64,000 bases of DNA. It comes from Zygnema cylindricum. Lineage: Eukaryota > Streptophyta > Zygnematophyceae > Zygnematales > Zygnemataceae. Where the stretch lies: positions 261,337 through 325,336 of the forward strand of contig JBBHKE010000771.1 of the NCBI GenBank assembly GCA_037447655.1, in the 5' to 3' direction. This document shows positions 62,938-64,000 of this stretch, piece by piece. Each line of letters begins with the position of its first letter. Positions within the stretch are counted from its first letter, which is position 1. The translations under genes were made by a program, and so were the position numbers. The notes beneath the pieces were generated by a model. That model saw only the letters and a list, made by a program, of their open reading frames with translations. It did not search any database and was not told where the DNA came from.

Positions 62938-63384
62938 TATATATATACATATATATATATAATATAATATTATATATGATATATATATAATATATATTAT
63001 ATATATGTATATATAGTAAAATATATATATAATATATATTATATATATATTATATATAATATATAAATATATATATATATATTATAACACATATATATAT
63101 AATATAATATTATATATGATATATATATATATTATATATTATAAATATAATATATATATATATATTATATATATATTATATATATATAACATATAATATA
63201 TATATATATATATTATAATACATATATATATGTATTATAATATATATAACATATATATTATATATATGTATATATAGTATACATATATATATATATAATA
63301 TATTATATATTATATATTATATATATAATATATATAATGTATATAATATATATATATTATATATATTATATAAATATATGTATA

Positions 63385-63417
<33 letters not shown>

Positions 63418-63532
63418 ATAATGCATATATATATTATATATATAAATATATATGTAATATATATAATATATATATATACATATATATATATTAATATATT
63501 TATATTAATATATATATGTATATTTATATGTA
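62938..63532. repeat. AT dinucleotide-rich microsatellite
   Basis: About 600 bases of (TA)n with ataatat and tgtata interruptions, able to form many hairpins. Frames of I/Y repeats are not genes. Confidence 0.95.
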
Positions 63533-63674
63533 TACCGCCATAGTTTTTATACGCTTAGTTTCTCCCTCTTCTTCTCAACACAAAGCCAACAATGGTTTCC
63601 TTTCACCTCTTCGATTCTAAATAGTGTGGTTGCACAGCCATCTCTGCCAAGATGTTTCATCTTATTTGAGAACT

Positions 63675-64000
63675 AACTGTTTTAGTATATATATTTGAAC
63701 ATCTATATCTAACTGTTATAATGTGTTAATTAATAGTGTTAACTAACTATTGCATTATATTTTTTATAACAGTTTACATTATATTTATCTTAAGAGTTAA
63801 AATTAACTGTTATATTATACATATTATAACAGTTGTATCTAATCGTTAGAATATGTTAATTATTATAAGTATAATAAACTTATACATTATAGTAATTATA
63901 ACAGTTGAAACTAACTGTTATGTTATATATATTATGACAATTATATCTAACCATTACATTATGTTTATTACAATTATATCTAACCATTACATTATGTTTA
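63675..64000. repeat. AT-rich minisatellite running out of the window
   Basis: Degenerate units of about 60-70 bases built on attataacagttgtatctaa and taactgttatattat. TATAACAGTTA and its inverse TAACTGTTATA alternate. The last two units (accattacattatgtttatt) repeat every 32 bases. Confidence 0.8.

Noticed and set aside
62567-63543. Frames rich in R/E or I/Y
   Set aside because: Read from the GGGAGA tract and the AT microsatellite.

Overview
The window is nuclear DNA of a green-lineage eukaryote, most likely a streptophyte (charophyte alga or early-diverging land plant) with a large, repeat-rich genome. The evidence is two spliced plant-type genes with GT-AG introns, kilobase-scale introns, very low gene density and many plant-type DNA transposons. 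The sequence alone does not fix the species. A 10-base N gap lies at 53,991-54,000. Positions of exons and repeats were read by eye and may be off by a few bases.

Genes. (1) Cyclin H (CYCH, the regulatory subunit of the CDK-activating kinase and TFIIH) lies on the + strand, 25,482-38,808, in about 14 small exons spread over 13 kb. (2) GDP-D-mannose 3,5-epimerase (GME, ascorbate and cell-wall sugar pathway) lies on the - strand, 46,735-44,766, as six exons giving a complete 373-residue protein. (3) At 6,820-6,477 (-) there is an apparent first exon of a plastid-targeted protein; its remaining exons were not found. The genes are unrelated in function and form no operon-like unit.

Layout. 1-6.4 kb: unassigned AT-rich DNA, a 54-A tract, a rearranged hAT element flanked by a duplicated 227-bp segment, and long polypurine/polypyrimidine tracts. 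6.4-7.5 kb: the orphan exon and a MITE next to its 5' end. 8.0-23.6 kb: a giant imperfect palindrome with arms of about 7.6-7.7 kb. Each arm carries a decayed PIF/Harbinger-type transposase and a convergent second ORF. 23.7-25.3 kb: three MITEs almost end to end. 25.5-38.8 kb: cyclin H, whose introns carry four more MITEs of the same family, a large TATATG hexamer array and an AT-rich foldback. 39-44.7 kb: repeats, including a hAT element nested inside another MITE. 44.8-47 kb: GME. 47.8-48.9 kb: two MITEs sharing one TA. 50-52.4 kb: a broken unclassified transposon-like ORF set. 54-56.2 kb: GTAC-rich DNA and a MITE. 56.6-59 kb: a decayed Ty3/gypsy pol on the - strand. 61-64 kb: poly-C, GTAC-rich DNA, AT microsatellites and an AT-rich minisatellite.

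The most notable signals are (a) a swarm of at least 13 TA-flanked MITEs with ends of the type TACACCGC...GCGGTGTA, whose two ends co-vary within each copy and which are concentrated in and around cyclin H, (b) the 15.6-kb palindrome, and (c) a hAT locus whose structure reads as an abortive gap-repair scar.
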